Source: Sphingomonas xinjiangensis
GTDB lineage: Bacteria; Pseudomonadota; Alphaproteobacteria; Sphingomonadales; Sphingomonadaceae
DNA: 64,000 bases
Reading direction: 5' to 3'
NCBI RefSeq assembly: GCF_014199255.1
Contig: NZ_JACIJF010000001.1
Span: 434,001 to 498,000, forward strand
Shown: positions 16,891 to 27,055 of the stretch, in pieces
How the letters are laid out: each line of letters starts with the position of its first letter
Numbering within the stretch: position 1 is the first letter of the stretch
The notes under the pieces: generated by a model
Databases searched by the model: none
Told to the model about the DNA's origin: nothing
Seen by the model: the letters and a program-made list of their open reading frames with translations, nothing else
Made by a program: the position numbers and the translations under genes

Positions 16891-18188
16891 TCGCCGGTTG
16901 CGGCGCTCGGGTTCGCGGGCGCGGTGGGCGCTGCCGCAGCCGGTGCGGGGCCTGCCCGGCGGATGCGGAGCACGCCCGCGCCTTCCTGAACTTGCCACCC
17001 CCGCGCCTCCAATGCCGCACGCAGGCCGGCGATAGAGCCGTCATACGACACGCGTATGACGGACACGCCGCCCAGCGCCAGGCTGGTGGTGGCGGCGGAA
17101 CGGACGCCTGGAACGCCGCGCACGGCCGATTCGGAGGCGTTGAGCGCCGAGACGTTGGGCGTGTCGACCTGAACCGTATAAGTGGCGGTGGAGACGCTGC
17201 TGGGCAGCGGAGTCGGCGTCTCCGCTGCTGCGGCCGCGGCTTGAGCGGCGGCTGCGGCGGCCTCGGCTTCGGCTTCGGCCTTTTTCTCGGCTTCCGTTTT
17301 CACGTGCGGCGGGCGCATCGCGAGTACGGGATCGGGGCGCAGCAGGCCGTCGGCCAGGGCTTGCTGATACGCCTTGTCGATCCGCTGGATGCCGGCATCG
17401 AGCAGAGAGTCGAGCGCGTCACCATTGTCGACTCGCAGCGCGAAGCTGGTGATCGGCTTGCGATCCGGACCGAAATTGGCAGCGAAGATGCCGATCACCG
17501 GACCGCCGGGAAACTCGCGGCGCAGCTGCACTTCGGCGACGAGCACGTCGGACGCGCCATATTGGTCGAGCACCGTGCGCCACCAGTTGCGGCCGCGGCG
17601 CAGCGTTTGTCCGGCGTTGACGAGCAGCGCGTCCGGTCCGGTACCGGCCAAGCGCACATAGTCGATGGTGCTGGTGCCGCTACGGAATCGGTTCCACGCG
17701 CGCGCCCAGGCGGTTTCGCGTTCGAACACGCGACCCACACCGCCGGAAAATTCAAGCGGTACGAGCAACATCGGCGGCGAGCGAGTGACTTGCGTCGACA
17801 CGCCCAGAATGGCGCCGGCGCGCGAACGGTCGAACAGCACGCCAAGCCTGGCGATGTAGCGGTCGGGGCCGATCTGCTCCCGCTCGACCACGATGCCGGT
17901 GGAAAGCGCGTCGAGGGTACTGTCGGGCAGGCTCGACTTCTTGCCGGTCAGCCGCTGCGACAGTGTTTCCCACGCCTTGCGCTGGGCGAGCCGCCAGCCC
18001 CCCTGCCGTGCGGAGTCGGCGTCCTTGCCTTTCACGTCGACAGTAACGCCGGACACTTCGAAACTGCCCGAGGCGTCCACCGCGACGGCTGCGGCACCGC
18101 CGCCTTGCGCCACCACCATGGTTCCGACGCCCGCCACAGCAAGCGCGCCAGCGACGCCGATGATGATGGAAAAACGCGAAACCTGCAT
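16887..18188 (-). CDS. DUF2066-like exported or membrane-anchored protein
   Basis: A 433-aa protein with an N-terminal hydrophobic segment ([21 protein letters not shown]) that is a signal peptide or anchor. The central region ([15 protein letters not shown], then [21 protein letters not shown]) resembles DUF2066. An Ala/Glu-rich linker ([20 protein letters not shown]) leads to a C-terminal beta-alpha-beta-like domain ending [14 protein letters not shown]. The biochemical role is unknown. It begins the overlapping unit with hdaA, ppk1 and ppx; its stop overlaps the hdaA ATG. The position diverging from purM with hdaA behind is typical of many alphaproteobacteria, so the arrangement is old rather than recent. 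Confidence 0.8.
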   Translation of the reverse strand: MQVSRFSIIIGVAGALAVAGVGTMVVAQGGGAAAVAVDASGSFEVSGVTVDVKGKDADSARQGGWRLAQRKAWETLSQRLTGKKSSLPDSTLDALSTGIVVEREQIGPDRYIARLGVLFDRSRAGAILGVSTQVTRSPPMLLVPLEFSGGVGRVFERETAWARAWNRFRSGTSTIDYVRLAGTGPDALLVNAGQTLRRGRNWWRTVLDQYGASDVLVAEVQLRREFPGGPVIGIFAANFGPDRKPITSFALRVDNGDALDSLLDAGIQRIDKAYQQALADGLLRPDPVLAMRPPHVKTEAEKKAEAEAEAAAAAAQAAAAAAETPTPLPSSVSTATYTVQVDTPNVSALNASESAVRGVPGVRSAATTSLALGGVSVIRVSYDGSIAGLRAALEARGWQVQEGAGVLRIRRAGPAPAAAAPTAPANPSAATGE

Positions 18189-18289
18189 GCGGGCGCTCTT
18201 TTGGCCGACACGTGCCGCGAAGCCAAGCGCGTAATGATCTTCGCATGGGGAGTTTCGATTTGGCGCGGGCGGCGCTAAGCGCTTGGCGC

Positions 18290-19384
18290 ATGAGCGACCA
18301 GCAAGCCTATACCTACGCCCAGGCGGGCGTCTCCATCGCGGCGGGCAATGCCCTTGTCCGAGCCATCGCCCCGCTTGCGCGCTCGACGCGGCGCCCGGGG
18401 GCCGACGCCGATCTGGGCGGTTTCGGCGGGCTGTTCGATTTGAAGGCAGCCGGCTTCGAGGATCCGCTGCTGGTCGCGGCCAATGACGGCGTGGGCACCA
18501 AGCTGAAGCTTGCCATCGAGCACGATGCGCATGACGGCGTGGGCGTCGACCTGGTCGCGATGTGCGCCAACGACCTGATCGTGCAGGGTGCCGAGCCGCT
18601 GTTCTTCCTGGATTACTATGCCAGCGGGAAGCTGGACGCGGGGGTTGCCGAGCGGGTGATCGCGAGCATCGCCGATGGCTGTCGGCAGGCCGGATGCGCG
18701 CTGATCGGCGGCGAAACCGCCGAGATGCCGGGGATGTATGCCGATGGCGATTACGACCTGGCGGGCTTCTGCGTCGGGGCGGTGGAGCGCAAAAACCTGC
18801 TGGACGGTAGCAAGATCCGTCCGGGCGACGTGCTGCTGGGCCTCGCCTCCACCGGCGTACATTCCAACGGCTTTTCGCTGGTGCGCCGGCTTGCCGCGGA
18901 TAAAGGTTGGAAGCTCGACCGCCCGTCGCTGTTCGATCAGGACCGGCTGCTGATCGACGCGCTGATGGCGCCGACGCGCATCTATGTCGCGAGCTTGTTG
19001 CCGCAACTGCGCAAGGGCACGATCCATGGCCTGGCGCATATCACCGGCGGCGGATTGCTCGAGAATGTGCCGCGAGTCCTGCCGCAGGATTGCCATGCCC
19101 GCATCGACGCCGGCGCGTGGCCGCTGCCGCGGCTGATGGCGTTCCTTCAGGCGCAGGGGAATATCGAGCCCGAAGAGATGGCGCGTACGTTCAACTGTGG
19201 CGTCGGCATGGTGGCTGCGGTGGCAGCCGATCAGGCCGAGGCAGTGGCACGCGAATTGACCGAAGCTGGCGAGACGGTGTTCACGATCGGCGTGGTCGAG
19301 GAGGGCACGCGGGGCTGCACCGTGTTCGGGGCCGAGGAAATCTGGAGCGCGCGCCAGCCCTGGTCCGCCACCCACAATGGCTAA
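18290..19384 (+). CDS. purM: Phosphoribosylformylglycinamidine cyclo-ligase (AIR synthetase)
   Basis: Fifth step of purine synthesis: ATP-dependent closure of FGAM to aminoimidazole ribotide. The protein is 364 aa. Family motifs are [62 protein letters not shown] and [16 protein letters not shown]. The ATG at 18290 is chosen because the family N-terminus ([14 protein letters not shown]) follows directly. The open frame extends upstream into a region that belongs to the divergent promoter of the DUF2066-like gene. It overlaps purN by 8 bases, giving a purM-purN operon. Confidence 0.97.
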   Translation: MSDQQAYTYAQAGVSIAAGNALVRAIAPLARSTRRPGADADLGGFGGLFDLKAAGFEDPLLVAANDGVGTKLKLAIEHDAHDGVGVDLVAMCANDLIVQGAEPLFFLDYYASGKLDAGVAERVIASIADGCRQAGCALIGGETAEMPGMYADGDYDLAGFCVGAVERKNLLDGSKIRPGDVLLGLASTGVHSNGFSLVRRLAADKGWKLDRPSLFDQDRLLIDALMAPTRIYVASLLPQLRKGTIHGLAHITGGGLLENVPRVLPQDCHARIDAGAWPLPRLMAFLQAQGNIEPEEMARTFNCGVGMVAAVAADQAEAVARELTEAGETVFTIGVVEEGTRGCTVFGAEEIWSARQPWSATHNG

Positions 19385-19970
19385 GCGCCGGCTGGCTATT
19401 CTGATCTCGGGCCGCGGTTCAAACATGGCCGCGCTGGTGGAAGCGTCGAGTGCGGTCGACTGCCCCTATGAAGTCGTGCTGGTCGCCAGCGACAAGCCGG
19501 CTGCCGCGGGGCTGGCCTGGGCCGCCGACCACGGGATCGCCACCTTTGCGCAGAGCCCCAAGGGCTTGCCCAAGGCCGAGTATGAAGCGGCGATCAACGC
19601 CGCGCTGCGCGAAGCAGGTGCCGAGGCGATAGCCTTGGCGGGGTATATGCGGCTGCTGTCCGACGGGTTCGTCGCGCGGTGGCGCGGGCGGATCGTCAAC
19701 ATTCACCCATCACTGCTGCCCAAGTACAAGGGGCTGGACACCCACGCCCGCGCGCTGGCGGCCGGCGACGCGGTGGCAGGTTGTTCGGTGCATCTGGTTA
19801 CCGAAGAACTGGACGCCGGCGAGCTGTTGGGACAGGCCGAGGTGCCAGTGCTGCCGGACGACACCGCCGATACCCTGTCGGCGCGGGTGCTGGAACAGGA
19901 GCATCGCCTCTATCCCGAGACCGTCGCACGGTGGCTGCGGGGTTGGTCTGACGGCATACCGTTTTCCTAA
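19377..19970 (+). CDS. purN: Phosphoribosylglycinamide formyltransferase
   Basis: Third step of purine synthesis: transfers formyl from 10-formyl-THF to GAR. The protein is 197 aa. Motifs are [15 protein letters not shown] at the N-terminus (substrate phosphate loop), then LAGYMRLLS and the catalytic [20 protein letters not shown], which holds the conserved Asn and His. The Asp lies in [12 protein letters not shown]. Its ATG lies inside the last codons of purM, so translation is probably coupled. About 80 bases separate it from the next small gene. Confidence 0.96.
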   Translation: MAKRRLAILISGRGSNMAALVEASSAVDCPYEVVLVASDKPAAAGLAWAADHGIATFAQSPKGLPKAEYEAAINAALREAGAEAIALAGYMRLLSDGFVARWRGRIVNIHPSLLPKYKGLDTHARALAAGDAVAGCSVHLVTEELDAGELLGQAEVPVLPDDTADTLSARVLEQEHRLYPETVARWLRGWSDGIPFS

Positions 19971-20050
19971 TCTTGGATATTTTCCCGAACTGCCGAGTTG
20001 GATCGCGACAATGTCCCGAAGCGGGCCCTGCGTACCAAGGGAGTTCTGCA

Positions 20051-20251
20051 ATGACTGACACGGCCTCACACCACGAACCCGAAACCCATGGCGGGACCGC
20101 AACGGCGGAAGAGGGTCAGGTGATGCTCGACGGCCCGGACGGAGTCGCCGTGGCGATGTCGCCCGAAGCCGCAGTCGCCACTGCGGAGAGCCTGATCGCC
20201 GCGGCGGAACAGGCGAGCGATCAACTCGGCGCCGAAGGGCATCCGAGCTGA
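20051..20251 (+). CDS. Small acidic hypothetical protein
   Basis: A 66-aa acidic, soluble protein (MTDTASHHEPETHGG at the N-terminus, then an Ala-rich helical half with MSPEAAVATAESLIAAAEQA). The ATG at 20051 has GGGAG at a good distance upstream, which favours real translation. No family is recognised, though similar short proteins occur next to purN in sphingomonads as far as I recall. It ends 40 bases before the EEP-family gene and may share its transcript. It could be a small regulator or packing protein; nothing in the sequence decides. Confidence 0.6.
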   Translation: MTDTASHHEPETHGGTATAEEGQVMLDGPDGVAVAMSPEAAVATAESLIAAAEQASDQLGAEGHPS

Positions 20252-20291
20252 CCTCTTGCCCTTTGCTCGCGAGGCACCCGATAAGGCGCAA

Positions 20292-20987
20292 ATGATCAAG
20301 GTCGCCAGCTACAACATGCGCAAGTCGATCGGCACCGATCGACGGCGGCAGCCCGAGCGGACGCTGCAGGTGCTTTGCGAGGTCGATGCCGACATCATCG
20401 CATTACAGGAAGCGGACCGCCGCTTCGGCGCGCGCGAGGCCGTGCTGACCAGCCATCTGCTCGCCGAGCATGGGGACTGGAAGCCAGTGATGTTCGGAAT
20501 GCGCGCCCGATCAATGGGATGGCACGGCAACGCCATGCTGGTGCGGCGCGACGCCGAGATCCTTGGCTGCCAGGCCATTCACTTGCCCGCGCTGGAACCG
20601 CGCGGCGCGATCATGGCCGATATTCGGATCAAGGGACAAACGATCCGGGTGGTCGGCATGCATCTGGACTTGTCGGGACTGTGGCGCCGCCGCCAGGCAC
20701 GCGCCGTTATCGCCCATCTGGAGGCGAGCAGCCCCCGGCAGGCTACCGTGCTGATGGGCGACCTGAACGATTGGAGCGCGCAGAACGGCTGTTTGCACGA
20801 CTTCGCCCAGCATTTTACCTTTGCGCCCACCGGCAAGAGCTTCCACGCGCGCCGGCCGATGGCGCGGCTCGACCGAATCATGGTCACCCCAGACCTGAGC
20901 ATCCAGGCCTGCGGCGTGCATGAAAGCCTGCAGGCCCGCACCGCGTCCGATCACCTGCCGATCTGGGCGGAGCTGCAACCGGCTTGA
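20292..20987 (+). CDS. Endonuclease/exonuclease/phosphatase family hydrolase
   Basis: A 231-aa metal-dependent hydrolase of the EEP (DNase I / sphingomyelinase-like) fold. Motifs are ASYNMRKSIG near the N-terminus (catalytic Asn), IIALQEADRRFG (metal-binding Glu), VGMHLDLS, LMGDLNDW (Asp and Asn) and the terminal SDHLPIWAEL (catalytic Asp-His). It lacks a signal peptide, so it acts in the cytosol unless exported otherwise. The ATG at 20292 is preferred, with AAGG seven bases upstream. It overlaps the patatin gene by one base. Pairing with a lipase points to phospholipid or sphingolipid breakdown as one option, but the substrate is unknown. Confidence 0.88.
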   Translation: MIKVASYNMRKSIGTDRRRQPERTLQVLCEVDADIIALQEADRRFGAREAVLTSHLLAEHGDWKPVMFGMRARSMGWHGNAMLVRRDAEILGCQAIHLPALEPRGAIMADIRIKGQTIRVVGMHLDLSGLWRRRQARAVIAHLEASSPRQATVLMGDLNDWSAQNGCLHDFAQHFTFAPTGKSFHARRPMARLDRIMVTPDLSIQACGVHESLQARTASDHLPIWAELQPA

Positions 20988-23281
20988 TGACGCAGCCACG
21001 CGACAGGGAATTGCGGCTTGCGCTGGTCTGCTATGGCGGGATCAGCTTGGCCGTCTACATGCACGGCATCACCAAGGAGATCTGGCGGCTGGCGCACGCC
21101 AGCTGCTCGGCGCAGGCGGGCGAGGATGGCAGCGGCATCTATCGTGAACTGCTTGAAGAGATCCGCACCAGTTCGGGCGTAGATCTGCGGGTGCTGGTTG
21201 ACATCCTGTCAGGGGCGAGTGCCGGCGGGATCAACGCCATCTTTCTGGCGCAGGCGATCACCAGCGGCCAATCGCTCGAGCCGCTCACCGAATTGTGGCT
21301 GACCCACGCCGATGTCGAGGCATTGATCGAGCCGCGGCAGGCACCCTCGCACCGCTTTGCCAAAATCTGGGCGGCGCCGATCGCCTGGATCGTCGCCAAT
21401 CGCAGCAAGGCGATCGATGCCACCGTCGACCCGGAGGTGCGCGACGAAGTGCGCCTGAAGCTGGAACGCTTCGTGCGTTCGCGCTGGTTCGAACCACCCT
21501 TTGGCGGAACCCGGCTGCTGACCATGCTGCTGGATGCCTTCAAGGCCATGGCGAGCGGGCCCACCTCACGCCGGCTGTTGCCGGCGGGCCAGCCGCTCGA
21601 CCTGTTCGTCACGGTTACCGATTTTCGCGGGCATCCCGAGACGCTGCGGCTCAACACGCCCGCCGAAGTGGTGGAAACCGAGCACCGACTGGTCTTTCCG
21701 TTCTCCGATCACGGCAGGAGCGACGCCGGCTTCGCCGACCCTGCGGAACTGGCCTTCGCCGCACGGGCCACGTCCAGCTTTCCAGGGGCGTTTCCGCCCT
21801 TCGGTGTCGAGGAGATCGACACGCTGCTTGCGGAACGCGGCGATGCGTGGCCGGGCCGTGACGCATTCCTTCGGCGCATGCTTCCCCAGCAATGGGAAGC
21901 CAGCCGGGCCGAAAAGGCGGTGCTGATCGACGGTTCGGTGTTGGCCAACGCCCCTTTCCGCCCCGCGATCGAGGCATTGCGGGAGCGGCCGTCGCGCCGC
22001 CAGGTCGACCGCCGCTTTGTATTCATCGATCCCTTCCCCAATTTCCGCTTTGACTTCTATGGGGAGCAGGACGCCAAGCCGGGTTTCTTTCAGACGCTGA
22101 TCGGATCGTTGTCCGAGCTGCCCCGCGAGCAGCCGATCCGCGACAATCTGGAAGCGATCTCCGCACGGTCGGAAAAGATCGAGCGGATGCTGTCGATCGT
22201 CACCGAAATCCGCGCCGAAGTGGAGACGCAGGTCGAGGCGCTGTTCGGCTATACGCTGTGGCTCGATTTTCCCACGCCCAAGCGGCTGGCCACTTGGCGT
22301 CGCCGCGCCCAGGTCGCCGCTGCCGCCAGAGCGGGATATGGTCACACCGCTTATGGGCTCTTGAAGGTCGATGGGACGATCGACCGCATCGCCCGCCTCA
22401 TCTACACGCTGGGCGAGCGGCATGAGCCGGAGCGCCTTCGCGAGATCCGCGGCGCGGTCGCCACGGCGGTGCGCGACCGTGGCGCCGACCGCTTCGGCGC
22501 GATGGTGTCGAATGGCGCCAGTCCACCGACGCTCGACTTCCTGCGCAGCCATGATCTGGGTTTCCGGACACGCCGGTTGCGCCTGCTCGCCCGGCGACTG
22601 AGCGAGATCGAGCGATCAGGCGCCGAGGCGGAATTGCTGCCGATCCGTACCGCCATCTACGAATCGCTTGCCAGCTATATCGAGCTCAAACGGTCCGAAC
22701 CCTTTGCCGATCTGCGCGGTGCGATGAACGCCGTCACCGAGGATGCAGGCGCGGTACTTGATGCCTTGGGCGAACGGATGGCGTTGCGAGCACTGGATAC
22801 GGCGACCGACGCGCGGTTGTCCGACGGGTTCAGCGCGCTGTCGAAAGAGCTGCGGCGGCCGATGCTGCTCGCGCATCTGGGCTTCCCCTTTTTCGACATT
22901 GCGACGCTGCCGCTGCTGCAAGGCGAAGGCATGGACGAGTTCGACCCCATCCGCGTGGACCGCATCTCACCCGACGACGCGACGGCGATCCGCCAGGGTG
23001 GTGCGGAAGCGACGCTCAAGGGGATCCAGTTCAACAGCTTCGGCGCATTCTTCAGCCGTGCCTACCGGGAAAATGACTATCTTTGGGGGCGCCTGCACGG
23101 CGCAGACCGGCTGATCGACATCGTCTTGTCGACCCTGTCCGTGGAGGATCAGTTGCCCGCGGAGCGCGTGACCGCATTGAAGCGGCGCGCCTTTCACGCG
23201 ATCCTGGACGAAGAGGAAGCGCGGCTTACCGCCGTCCCGGGCTTGTTCCGGCAGTTGCGCGACGAGATCGGCGCGGCCTGA
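20987..23281 (+). CDS. Patatin-like protein with DUF3376-type C-terminus
   Basis: A 764-aa protein with an N-terminal patatin lipase domain. The oxyanion-hole region is LVCYGGISLAVYMHGITKE, the nucleophile elbow is LSGASAGGIN with S78, and the catalytic Asp lies in LIDGSVLANAP near residue 312. This is the layout of the bacterial patatin-related group (TIGR03607/DUF3376), whose members are probable lipid acyl hydrolases of unknown substrate. The long C-terminal half is helical and Arg-rich. No signal peptide is seen, so it is cytosolic or membrane-peripheral. The ATG overlaps the stop of the EEP hydrolase (TGATG), so the two are coupled. Confidence 0.88.
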   Translation: MTQPRDRELRLALVCYGGISLAVYMHGITKEIWRLAHASCSAQAGEDGSGIYRELLEEIRTSSGVDLRVLVDILSGASAGGINAIFLAQAITSGQSLEPLTELWLTHADVEALIEPRQAPSHRFAKIWAAPIAWIVANRSKAIDATVDPEVRDEVRLKLERFVRSRWFEPPFGGTRLLTMLLDAFKAMASGPTSRRLLPAGQPLDLFVTVTDFRGHPETLRLNTPAEVVETEHRLVFPFSDHGRSDAGFADPAELAFAARATSSFPGAFPPFGVEEIDTLLAERGDAWPGRDAFLRRMLPQQWEASRAEKAVLIDGSVLANAPFRPAIEALRERPSRRQVDRRFVFIDPFPNFRFDFYGEQDAKPGFFQTLIGSLSELPREQPIRDNLEAISARSEKIERMLSIVTEIRAEVETQVEALFGYTLWLDFPTPKRLATWRRRAQVAAAARAGYGHTAYGLLKVDGTIDRIARLIYTLGERHEPERLREIRGAVATAVRDRGADRFGAMVSNGASPPTLDFLRSHDLGFRTRRLRLLARRLSEIERSGAEAELLPIRTAIYESLASYIELKRSEPFADLRGAMNAVTEDAGAVLDALGERMALRALDTATDARLSDGFSALSKELRRPMLLAHLGFPFFDIATLPLLQGEGMDEFDPIRVDRISPDDATAIRQGGAEATLKGIQFNSFGAFFSRAYRENDYLWGRLHGADRLIDIVLSTLSVEDQLPAERVTALKRRAFHAILDEEEARLTAVPGLFRQLRDEIGAA

Positions 23282-23349
23282 GCGCAGCACTGGCAAAGCG
23301 CACGCGCGCGTCCTAAGGTCACCGGCGTTACGACACGAAGGGAGGCGGG

Positions 23350-23664
23350 ATGCGATTTTTGAAGGTGCTGTTCTGGCTGTTGCTGGGCGGCCTGGTCGCA
23401 GCGTTCGTCATCTACAATGGCGACGAGACGGTGACGATCCGCTTGTCGACCAGCCTTGTCGCGGATTTCAGCCTGCCGTTGCTGCTCATCCTGGTGTTCC
23501 TGCTCGGCCTGCTTCCCTCAACCCTCGCCTATCAGGCGATGCGGTGGCGGACGCGGCAGCGGATCGCAGGATTGGAGCGCGCGCTGGCGGATCTGCGGGC
23601 TGTGGCACCCTCCCCGATCGTCGAGCCGGTTGCCGAGCTGCCCGCGCCGGAGCTGCGGGCGTGA
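23350..23664 (+). CDS. LapA family (LPS assembly protein A-like) membrane protein
   Basis: A 104-aa protein with two transmembrane helices (LKVLFWLLLGGLVAAFVIYN and LPLLLILVFLLGLLPSTLAY), separated by a short periplasmic loop (GDETVTIRLS). A cytosolic helix follows (RRTRQR-like basic stretch, then LERALADLRAV). This matches the LapA/DUF1049 layout. E. coli LapA works with LapB to control LPS synthesis; no LapB is adjacent here. A strong ribosome site (GGGAGGCGGG) precedes the ATG. Its stop overlaps the pyrF GTG (GTGA), so it heads the pyrF-trp-accD-folC cluster. Confidence 0.82.
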   Translation: MRFLKVLFWLLLGGLVAAFVIYNGDETVTIRLSTSLVADFSLPLLLILVFLLGLLPSTLAYQAMRWRTRQRIAGLERALADLRAVAPSPIVEPVAELPAPELRA

Positions 23665-24335
23665 CCTCTCCGATCTATGTGGCGCTCGACACGCCCGAAC
23701 TTGAGCGTGCGAAGGCGATCGCCCAGCGGGTCCGCAACCATGTGGGCGGGATCAAGCTGGGGCTCGAGTTCTTCATGGCCAATGGCAGCCATGGCGTGCA
23801 GGAAATGGCTGCGATCGGCTTACCCGTCTTCCTTGACCTGAAGCTCCACGACATCCCCAACACAGTGGCAAAAGCGATCCAGGCGCTCCGCCCGCTCGAA
23901 CCGGCGATCTTGACAGTGCATGCCGCCGGTGGGCGCGCGATGTTGGAAGACGCGAAGGCCGCGGCGCCGGCCGGCACCAGGGTAGTGGCGGTCACCATGC
24001 TGACCAGCCTGGACGATCGGGATCTGTCCTCTATCGGCGTTGCCCCCGATCCCCATGCCCAGGTGATGCGGCTTGCCGATCTCGCGCGCGCATCGGGCGT
24101 GGACGGCATCGTGTGTTCGGGGGAGGAAATCGCCGCAGTCAGAGCGGCTTGGCCCGAGGGCTTTTTCGTGGTGCCCGGGGTACGCCCGGCCAGCGGCCCG
24201 GCCGGTGACCAGAAGCGAGTCGTAACACCCAGGGCCGCGCTGGACGGCGGCGCCTCGATCCTGGTGATCGGCCGCCCGATCACCCAGGCCGAGGATCCGG
24301 ACCAGGCCGCGCGGAACATCGCCGCCACGCTGTAA
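23661..24335 (+). CDS. pyrF: Orotidine 5'-phosphate decarboxylase
   Basis: Last step of UMP synthesis. The protein is 224 aa. The catalytic motif LDLKLHDIPNTV contains the conserved Asp-x-Lys-x-x-Asp. YVALDTPELERA, the LTVHAAGG segment and the phosphate-binding VTPRAALDGGASILVIGRPI are as in bacterial class I enzymes. The start is a GTG at 23661 inside the lapA stop, with GGAG upstream. It is followed after 52 bases by trpF. The gap holds only a small hairpin (GGTGAC...GTCACC) with no leader-peptide features. Confidence 0.96.
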   Translation: MTSPIYVALDTPELERAKAIAQRVRNHVGGIKLGLEFFMANGSHGVQEMAAIGLPVFLDLKLHDIPNTVAKAIQALRPLEPAILTVHAAGGRAMLEDAKAAAPAGTRVVAVTMLTSLDDRDLSSIGVAPDPHAQVMRLADLARASGVDGIVCSGEEIAAVRAAWPEGFFVVPGVRPASGPAGDQKRVVTPRAALDGGASILVIGRPITQAEDPDQAARNIAATL

Positions 24336-24387
24336 GATATACGCCATCGGGGTGACAGCGCCCCGGTCACCGGCGTAGAGGCGGGCC

Positions 24388-25026
24388 ATGCCTGTTCTTG
24401 CCAAGATCTGCGGCCTATCCACGCCCGAAACGCTTGATGCGGCCGTCGCACGCGGTGCGGCGCAGGTCGGCTTCGTGTTTTTTCCGCCTTCCCCCCGGAA
24501 CTTGACGTTCGATCAGGCTCGCGGGCTAGCAGAGCGGGTGCCGGGACATGTCGATCGGGTCGGAGTCTTTGTCGATCCCGACGACGCGCTGCTCGACACC
24601 GCCGTGGCGGCTGGACGCCTGGAGGCGATTCAACTCCACAAGACGGCGCCGCAGCGTGCCGCCGCGATCCGCTCTCGCCTCCGCCTGCCGATCTGGGTGG
24701 CGGTGGCCGTGAAGACAGCGGCGGACCTAGCCGGTGCCGCGGCCTTTGCGAGTGCCGCCGATCGCGTCCTGTACGATGCGAAGACGCCGGAAGGCTCCGC
24801 TCTGCCCGGTGGCATGGGGCTGCGCTTTGACTGGCGGCTGCTCCAGGGGCATCGCCATGCCCTGCCCTGGAGCTTGTCCGGCGGGCTCGATCCCGGCAAC
24901 GTCGATGCGGCGATCCGCACGACCGGCGCCACCTCCGTCGATGTATCCTCGGGCGTCGAAAGCGCGCCCGGCGTCAAGGATGTGGACAAGATCGCCGCAT
25001 TCCTTAAAGCCGTGACCTCCCTATGA
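24388..25026 (+). CDS. trpF: Phosphoribosylanthranilate isomerase
   Basis: Amadori rearrangement of PRA to CdRP in tryptophan synthesis. The protein is 212 aa with a TIM-barrel layout: [15 protein letters not shown] (catalytic Cys), [32 protein letters not shown], and [14 protein letters not shown] near the end. The final [18 protein letters not shown] is the classic phosphate-binding end of the barrel. Its stop overlaps the trpB ATG by four bases. The other trp genes (trpE, D, C) are not in the window, as expected for the split alphaproteobacterial layout. Confidence 0.97.
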   Translation: MPVLAKICGLSTPETLDAAVARGAAQVGFVFFPPSPRNLTFDQARGLAERVPGHVDRVGVFVDPDDALLDTAVAAGRLEAIQLHKTAPQRAAAIRSRLRLPIWVAVAVKTAADLAGAAAFASAADRVLYDAKTPEGSALPGGMGLRFDWRLLQGHRHALPWSLSGGLDPGNVDAAIRTTGATSVDVSSGVESAPGVKDVDKIAAFLKAVTSL

Positions 25027-26252
25027 ACGTAACGAACACCTTGCGCGCCCAGCCCGACGATCGCGGGCATTTCGGCCAGTTCGGCGGCCGCTTCGTCGCC
25101 GAGACTTTGATGCCGCTGGTCCTCGACCTGGAGCGCGAATATCGCGCGGCGCAGGCCGACCCCGCCTTTCAGGCGCAGTTCGACGACTTGCTCGAGCATT
25201 ATGTCGGCCGGCCGAGCCCGCTATACTATGCCGAACGGCTGACCGACGCGTTGCGCGAGTCCGCGCCCGAGGGCATGGGTGCCGAAATCTGGTTCAAACG
25301 CGACGAGCTGAACCACACCGGCGCGCACAAGATCAACAACTGCATTGGCCAGATCCTGCTGGCGATGCGCATGGGCAAGACACGCATCATCGCGGAAACC
25401 GGCGCGGGCCAGCATGGCGTCGCGACCGCCACGGTCTGCGCGCGCTTCGGCCTTCCCTGCGTCATCTATATGGGCGCAACCGACGTGGCGCGGCAGCAGC
25501 CCAACGTGTTCCGCATGAAACTGCTCGGCGCCGAAGTGGTGCCGGTGACGTCCGGAGCGGCGACGCTAAAGGACGCGATGAACGAAGGGCTGCGCGACTG
25601 GGTCGCGAACGTCCATGACACCTTCTACATCATCGGTACCGCCGCCGGGCCGCACCCCTATCCCGAGTTGGTCCGCGACTTCCAGTCCGTGATCGGCAAG
25701 GAAGCGCGCGCGCAGATGCTCGCGCGGACCGGCAAGCTGCCGGACCTGCTGGTCGCGGCAATTGGCGGGGGCTCCAATGCGATCGGGCTGTTCCACCCGT
25801 TCCTGGACGATGCCGACGTGGCGATGCTTGGGGTGGAGGCTGCGGGCGAAGGGCTTGACAAGCGCCACGCCGCAAGTCTCGCCGGTGGCGAGCCGGGGAT
25901 CCTGCATGGCAATCGGACTTATCTGCTCCAGGACGGGGACGGACAGATCACCGAGGCGCATTCGATCTCGGCCGGACTCGATTATCCCGGCATCGGCCCG
26001 GAGCATGCCTGGCTGCGCGACATCGGGCGGGTCGAATATACCAGCGTGACCGACACCGAGGCGCTGGACGCGTTCCAGCTGCTGTGCCGCACCGAAGGCA
26101 TCATCCCCGCGCTGGAGCCGAGCCATGCCATCGCAGCAGTCGCCAAGGCCGCGCGGGACATGCCGCGCAACAAGGTGATCCTAGCCAATCTGTGCGGTCG
26201 GGGCGACAAGGACATCTTCACCGTCGCAGACGCGCTGGGATTCGAGCTGTGA
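25023..26252 (+). CDS. trpB: Tryptophan synthase beta chain
   Basis: Joins indole and L-serine to make tryptophan, in the alpha2-beta2 complex with TrpA. The protein is 409 aa. The PLP lysine is in [14 protein letters not shown]. The PLP phosphate loop is GGGSNAIG. The monovalent-cation and COMM regions appear normal, with [12 protein letters not shown] and [20 protein letters not shown]. Overlaps join it to trpF before and trpA after (ATGA and GTGA), so the three chains are translated in series. Confidence 0.98.
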   Translation: MNVTNTLRAQPDDRGHFGQFGGRFVAETLMPLVLDLEREYRAAQADPAFQAQFDDLLEHYVGRPSPLYYAERLTDALRESAPEGMGAEIWFKRDELNHTGAHKINNCIGQILLAMRMGKTRIIAETGAGQHGVATATVCARFGLPCVIYMGATDVARQQPNVFRMKLLGAEVVPVTSGAATLKDAMNEGLRDWVANVHDTFYIIGTAAGPHPYPELVRDFQSVIGKEARAQMLARTGKLPDLLVAAIGGGSNAIGLFHPFLDDADVAMLGVEAAGEGLDKRHAASLAGGEPGILHGNRTYLLQDGDGQITEAHSISAGLDYPGIGPEHAWLRDIGRVEYTSVTDTEALDAFQLLCRTEGIIPALEPSHAIAAVAKAARDMPRNKVILANLCGRGDKDIFTVADALGFEL

Positions 26253-27055
26253 CGCGGCTGACGGCTGCCTTTGCTGGCACGCGGGCGGAGGGCCGCGCCG
26301 CGCTGGTCACCTTCGTGACGGCGGGCGACCCGACGCCGGCAGCGACCAATGCCGTGCTCGACGCGTTGGTCGAGGGCGGCGCCGACGTGATCGAACTGGG
26401 CATGCCCTTCACCGATCCCATGGCCGACGGTCCGGCGATCCAGGCGGCCAATCTGCGCAGCCTGGGGGCCGGGACGCGTACCGCCGATGTGCTTGCGATC
26501 GTCCGTGCCTTTCGGGCGAAGCACCCTGACGTGCCGCTCGTGCTCATGGGCTATGCCAACACAATGACTCGGCCCGACCCCGCACGCTTTGCAGCGATGG
26601 CGGACGAAGCGGGTGCGGACGGCATCATCTGCGTCGATATCCCGCCCGAAGAAGCCGACACGCTTGCGCCATTCGCTGCGCACGGCCTGGACGTGATCCG
26701 GCTCGCCACACCGACGACCGACGCCAGACGGCTTCCCGCGGTGCTGAACGGCGCCTCGGGCTTCGTCTATTATGTGTCGGTGGCGGGGATCACCGGATTG
26801 CAGCAGGCCGCGCAAGCGTCGATCGACACGGCCGTGGCGCAGCTCAAGGCGGCTACCGACTTGCCGATCGTGGTCGGCTTCGGTGTACGCACGCCCGAGC
26901 AGGCCGCAGCGATCGGCCGCGTTGCCGACGGCGTGGTGGTCGGATCGGCGATCGTGGATCTGGTGGGGCAGCATGGCGCTGCTGCGCCCGAACCGGTCAG
27001 AACCTATATTCTATCGCTATCGGCGGCATTGGCCGCTGCCAAGGAAGTTGCATGA
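26249..27055 (+). CDS. trpA: Tryptophan synthase alpha chain
   Basis: Cleaves indole-3-glycerol phosphate and channels indole to TrpB. The protein is 268 aa. Catalytic Glu is in [16 protein letters not shown] and the catalytic Asp in [16 protein letters not shown]. Phosphate-binding segments [13 protein letters not shown] and [11 protein letters not shown], and [11 protein letters not shown], are intact. The start is a GTG overlapping the trpB stop; ORF sequence before it is antisense-like noise in another frame of trpB. Its stop overlaps the accD ATG. Confidence 0.97.
   Translation: MTRLTAAFAGTRAEGRAALVTFVTAGDPTPAATNAVLDALVEGGADVIELGMPFTDPMADGPAIQAANLRSLGAGTRTADVLAIVRAFRAKHPDVPLVLMGYANTMTRPDPARFAAMADEAGADGIICVDIPPEEADTLAPFAAHGLDVIRLATPTTDARRLPAVLNGASGFVYYVSVAGITGLQQAAQASIDTAVAQLKAATDLPIVVGFGVRTPEQAAAIGRVADGVVVGSAIVDLVGQHGAAAPEPVRTYILSLSAALAAAKEVA

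Noticed and set aside
14486..17035. An 849-codon plus-strand open frame opposite ppk1 and hdaA
   Set aside because: Antisense shadow of ppk1, hdaA and part of the DUF2066-like gene; no ribosome site or recognisable domain.
24336..24387. A trp attenuator or leader peptide between pyrF and trpF
   Set aside because: Only a small hairpin is present, with no run of Trp codons, no competing structures and no T-run.
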